DNA of 24,147 bases, from positions 1 through 24,147 of IMG/VR virus record IMGVR_UViG_3300030104_005123; one strand, 5' to 3'. The DNA is from a virus. Both the position numbers and the translations under genes were made by a program. Below the pieces are notes generated by a model. The model was not told the origin of the DNA. It was given only the letters and a program-made list of their open reading frames with translations, and searched no databases. Below are positions 21,964-24,147 of this stretch, in pieces; the first letter of the stretch is position 1, and the number at the start of each line of letters is the position of its first letter.

Positions 21964-23055
21964 ATGAAACCCCTAGTCTGCTTGTTTGGGGTCTTCACAT
22001 TAGCGTTTGTCTCTTTTGTGGAGGCTCAAAACGCCACATCTGATTACTTTGGCTTCCATTACGAGTTAATTGAACCAAATAGTTTTACTCCCGTTGCCAT
22101 TAACGTTACGGAAAATGCTAATGGAACAAGTAATCGGTCAATTTCTGACATCTTTGGGGAAAAGAATGAAATTAATCTAAAGGTTAGTGCCACCCCCAAC
22201 CAATCTGACGTAATCTGGGTCAAGGAAGAGTCTGGAATCTGGTTGCAGATCTACTACAATGCGACAAATATAGAAGCTTTTGGTATAACTGAGGGCTGGA
22301 GGTATATAGGTGGGGGCAATCATGATATCGGGGATTATGTTATCCCACAAAATAAAGCTTTCTTTATACAATCAAAAAAAGATTTTGAGTGGTATATGGC
22401 TTTTGGTGGGTATGTCAGGCAGGAATCCATGACTTATTGGGTTCAGCATGGATTTAATTTTTTAAATAGGGGTTATCCTGCAAGAATTTCACTGAATGAT
22501 TCCAAGATACACCTGTCCAAAGGATTTAAAAAGGGTGATGCCATGACGGGCGACATTGTTTGGCTATATAGAGATGGTGATTCAGAGGGTGTTGATCCAT
22601 ACTACGAACAATATTATTATTCCGAAGGCAATATCTTTATGACCGAGGGCTGGAAGAAGTTGGGCGGCGATGTGTCAGACGCTGGCGAAGAGTTCATACC
22701 TAATACATTGATCATACAAACAAGAGGGGCTGGAGGAAAAGTTGTCTTACATCCACCCCCAGGTTTTCCATACGCCAAAAAGACAACCGCCACTATACCG
22801 CCCAAACCACAGGTTTACACTTATCTTAGTTTAGATGAATTTGGCGACCCATACTTTAATGTCATTTGGCAATCCGATGATTCTCAAATTAATTATACAA
22901 CTGAAATTTGGGATGATTATAATAAAGGGTGGTGGCAACTTGATAGCCGCACAGTAGAAGCGGGGGTTATTTTAGATCAATGGGCGAGCATATTGAGCTT
23001 GCGTTACGGTTTAGGTAGAGTGGTTGCGGGTTGGGTGGCTGTTGAAAACCCCTAG
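21964..23055 (+). CDS. Secreted protein resembling the verrucomicrobial TIGR02597 family (phage cargo gene)
   Basis: The 363-residue protein has a signal peptide (cleavage after A21, VEA-Q). Two related modules follow: SDVIWVKEESGIWLQIYYN...GWRYIGGGNHDIGDYVIPQNKAFFIQ (about 75-140), and GDIVWLYRDGD...YYYSEGNIFMTEGWKKLGGDVSDAGEEFIPNTLIIQTRG (about 195-260). A C-terminal beta part near 275-363 has YTYLSLDEFGDPYFNVIWQ. The repeated pattern, Trp then YYY then GW(R/K)xxGG then an IP-x-x-(A/T)-xx-IQ strand, is what I recall of TIGR02597, a paralogue-rich secreted family of Verrucomicrobiota of unknown function. It is probably captured host DNA. Repeats A/B lie before and C/D after it, and its stop codon lies in copy C. 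Confidence 0.72.
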   Translation: MKPLVCLFGVFTLAFVSFVEAQNATSDYFGFHYELIEPNSFTPVAINVTENANGTSNRSISDIFGEKNEINLKVSATPNQSDVIWVKEESGIWLQIYYNATNIEAFGITEGWRYIGGGNHDIGDYVIPQNKAFFIQSKKDFEWYMAFGGYVRQESMTYWVQHGFNFLNRGYPARISLNDSKIHLSKGFKKGDAMTGDIVWLYRDGDSEGVDPYYEQYYYSEGNIFMTEGWKKLGGDVSDAGEEFIPNTLIIQTRGAGGKVVLHPPPGFPYAKKTTATIPPKPQVYTYLSLDEFGDPYFNVIWQSDDSQINYTTEIWDDYNKGWWQLDSRTVEAGVILDQWASILSLRYGLGRVVAGWVAVENP

Positions 23056-23079
23056 ATCGACTGCGATTTTCCCAAATAA
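23046..23079 (+). repeat. Repeat copy C, at the end of the secreted-protein gene
   Basis: It is a 33-of-34 match to copy A, in direct orientation, 1295 bases downstream. The single difference creates the TAG stop of the secreted-protein gene. It is followed 4 bases later by copy D. Confidence 0.85.
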
Positions 23080-23082
23080 GCG

Positions 23083-23122
23083 TAAAAAGCCCCAGATCGA
23101 ACGATTTTTTGCCAAATAAGCG
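23083..23122 (+). repeat. Repeat copy D
   Basis: It reads TAAAAAGCCCCAGATCG then AACGATTTTTTGCCAAATAAGCG; compared with A and C it is 2 bases shorter in the middle. Together with copy C it fills most of the 89-base space between the convergent genes, and its T6 run might aid termination of the plus-strand gene. Confidence 0.75.
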
Positions 23123-23144
23123 TGTGCGCGTGGAGAAAAACTTT

Positions 23145-23179
23145 TTAAATCGTTCTTTTAATATAACCTAACGATTTAA
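23145..23179. repeat. Inverted repeat TTAAATCGTT / AACGATTTAA at the end of the minus-strand gene
   Basis: The arms are at 23145-23154 and 23170-23179 and are perfectly complementary, with a 15-base loop. The left arm holds the stop codon of the gene. In the minus-strand transcript the stem would lie at the 3' end and be followed by an A-run and GTTTTTC. It may be a transcript-stability hairpin or weak terminator. Confidence 0.6.
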
Positions 23180-23474
23180 TTTGCATGATTAGATTGTTGA
23201 CGTTAGTAACAGAAATGTTTTTAGTCTTTACGGTCAGGGGATAATTTAATTCCGTATCTAATCTTATTCCTTCTTCTTTTGTATCTTGTGGCAGGATTTC
23301 TGAAACGTAATCGTACAATCCTTTTCTTTTGAGTAGCTTATAATAGTAATCTATTTGTTCTTTCTGAGCCTCGACCAGCACATCCATTCCCAAATAGCTT
23401 TTAACCGTCATAGTTAAATACCTAAAATATAATCCTTCGTTTGTAGTTAGGTGAGACACAACGATAAGGTTCAT
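23145..23474 (-). CDS. Hypothetical protein
   Basis: The 109-residue protein starts MNLIVVSHLTTNEGLYFRYLTMTVKSYLG, goes on with a helical EAQKEQIDYYYKLLKRKGLYDYVSEIL segment, and ends in strands (LNYPLTVKTKNISVTNVNNLIMQIKSLGYI). The early hydrophobic strand, the helix after it, and the YYYKLLKRKGLYDYVSEI phrase resemble small phage proteins with an HAD-like or Rossmann-like layout, but no catalytic motif is seen. It diverges from the next gene across a palindrome that bears an AGTGTAA box on each strand, 8 bases from this start. A 10-base inverted repeat overlaps its stop codon. Confidence 0.68.
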   Translation of the reverse strand: MNLIVVSHLTTNEGLYFRYLTMTVKSYLGMDVLVEAQKEQIDYYYKLLKRKGLYDYVSEILPQDTKEEGIRLDTELNYPLTVKTKNISVTNVNNLIMQIKSLGYIKRTI

Positions 23475-23482
23475 ATTCTTTT

Positions 23483-23501
23483 TTACACTTAACTAGTGTA
23501 A
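23483..23501. promoter_or_regulatory. Palindromic bidirectional AGTGTAA element
   Basis: TTACACTTAACTAGTGTAA contains GTGTAA on both strands, as a 6-base inverted repeat (8 with flanking matches) around a short centre. The minus-strand box ends 8 bases before the start at 23474, the plus-strand box 13 bases before the ATG at 23515. This is the clearest case of the shared leader motif. Confidence 0.6.
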
Positions 23502-23514
23502 TAAAAATAAAGTT

Positions 23515-23844
23515 ATGGCTATTCCACGCGACGAACCCTATATTACCCCACCAGAACCTAAGAAAACTTATGATTCGATTTGGTTGAACCGAATTGAGAT
23601 CGAAATGACAGAGACAGAGGGGCGTTTAGAAATCAAATGTCTACCTTATGACGCTAACAACAAAGAACTAAACATGGGTTTAGAAGGTGGTATAGAATAT
23701 ATTCAAACCCGTGATCTATGGAAAGCTATTGCTGAAGTGCCTGAAGTGTCGGGCGCGATGGACGCTATCACTAATGCGGTTGTTCCACTGAGGAACTGGA
23801 TTAATAATCCACCTCCACCACCTAGTGGTGATCCACCAGCATAG
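23515..23844 (+). CDS. Hypothetical protein with proline-rich ends
   Basis: The 109-residue protein begins MAIPRDEPYITPPEPKKTYDSIWLNRIEIEM and has strands RLEIKCLPYDANNKELNMG, a helix TRDLWKAIAEVPEVSGAMDAITNAVVPLRNWINN, and a Pro-rich end (PPPPPSGDPPA). The layout is a small alpha/beta domain with flexible tails and could be a virion accessory protein. No family is recognised. The end of the gene is followed by an A-rich stretch and the next promoter. Confidence 0.7.
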   Translation: MAIPRDEPYITPPEPKKTYDSIWLNRIEIEMTETEGRLEIKCLPYDANNKELNMGLEGGIEYIQTRDLWKAIAEVPEVSGAMDAITNAVVPLRNWINNPPPPPSGDPPA

Positions 23845-23884
23845 GTGGTTGCGAAAAAAAAATCAATTTAAGTAAAAAAAACGC

Positions 23885-23922
23885 TTGCGCCCCTATTTTA
23901 TATGGTTTATAATTGACCATAT
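23885..23922 (+). promoter_or_regulatory. Sigma70-like promoter with operator-like inverted repeat across the -10
   Basis: TTGCGC at 23885-23890, 17-base spacer, TATAAT at 23908-23913, ATG at 23921. The inverted repeat ATATGGT (23900-23906) / ACCATAT (23916-23922), with a 9-base centre, brackets the -10 and reaches the start codon. The transcript would begin at or next to the ATG. A regulator bound here would block both RNA polymerase and the start. Confidence 0.72.
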
Positions 23923-24147
23923 GAACGAGACATCTAAGAAGAGGGGTCGCCCAAGAGGGTCTACATCGTTCACTAGAATCAACATCAATGATCTAGTGCA
24001 GCAAGTAGGCTCTAATGCGACCATCGTCGTGTCGAAGAAGTGGTTGGAAGAGATTGGTTTAACCATTCAGCCAGCAACTCCTAAAAGCACACCTATCCGT
24101 GAGGTCACGGAAGAACCCGAAGAGAAGATTCAATTCTCTGTTAACTC
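23921..24147 (+). CDS. AT-hook-type DNA-binding protein (partial, runs off the right edge)
   Basis: The 75 visible residues have an AT-hook-like motif KKRGRPRGS (6-14), which would sit in the minor groove of AT-rich DNA, followed by SFTRININD, VVSKKWLEEIGL, and an acidic Pro-rich part (VTEEPEEK). The rest is outside the window. Small phage proteins with a GRPRGS(x)SFTR start are, in my recollection, common in marine phages. Its promoter has a palindromic operator, so it might regulate itself or a neighbour; this is inference. Confidence 0.75.
   Translation, partial: MNETSKKRGRPRGSTSFTRININDLVQQVGSNATIVVSKKWLEEIGLTIQPATPKSTPIREVTEEPEEKIQFSVN

Noticed and set aside
21751-23122. Insertion sequence around the secreted-protein gene
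   Set aside because: There is no transposase and no terminal inverted repeats; the flanking repeats are direct and lie at gene ends.
1-24147. tRNA or rRNA genes
   Set aside because: I saw no cloverleaf with a GTTCRA arm and CCA end in the gaps between genes, and the gaps are too short for rRNA.

Overview
The window is part of the genome of a tailed double-stranded DNA bacteriophage (or prophage), probably marine. It carries a lambda-type tail-tip block in the canonical order L-K-I-J-fibre on the minus strand, followed by lysis genes and many small accessory genes, mostly on the plus strand. The host should be Gram-negative: there is a candidate overlapping inner/outer-membrane spanin pair with a lipobox, an outer-membrane beta-barrel ending in Phe, and a secreted protein that resembles the TIGR02597 paralogue family, which I recall from Verrucomicrobiota. 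A verrucomicrobial host is therefore an inference from one gene. Several small genes look like families common in marine phages. Nearly every base is coding; no gap exceeds about 130 bases.

Layout. (1) 11512 down to 1, minus strand, one tightly coupled operon: minor tail protein L with an Fe-S cysteine set, an insertion and a lectin-like tail; a K-like JAMM peptidase without the NlpC half; tail assembly protein I; a very long tip protein J; and a tail fibre with YadA-head-like repeats that runs off the left edge. (2) 11554-13252, plus: a possible GNAT-like protein, a small unknown, the spanin pair in overlapping frames, and a dCMP deaminase. (3) 13226-13978: a self-contained cargo unit with sigma70-like promoter, operator-like palindrome, outer-membrane barrel gene and strong terminator. 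(4) 13999-15541: holin, two-TM membrane protein, endolysin. (5) 15585-16862: unknown, cupin, tiny basic protein, small membrane protein, tandem terminators. (6) 16925-18837: nuclease-like protein, a lone minus-strand possible virion protein, small membrane proteins. (7) 18837-21876: SET-domain protein, Nmad1/DUF1599 protein, LamG-like protein, three marine-phage-type small genes, HNH-AP2 endonuclease. (8) 21751-23122: a secreted host-like protein bracketed by four copies of a roughly 40-bp repeat. (9) 23145-24147: two unknowns diverging from a palindrome, then an AT-hook protein cut by the right edge.

The most interesting global pattern is regulatory. The first genes of transcription units mostly lack a Shine-Dalgarno sequence. 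Instead they have a -10-like element ending about 5-13 bases before the start codon, which implies leaderless or nearly leaderless mRNAs. The elements fall into two classes. One is a sigma70-like TTGACA/TATAAT pair, before the outer-membrane barrel, nuclease-like, small membrane and AT-hook genes. The other is an AGTGTAA-type box with no visible -35, before the tail operon, the holin and several others. The second class is a candidate phage-specific late promoter.
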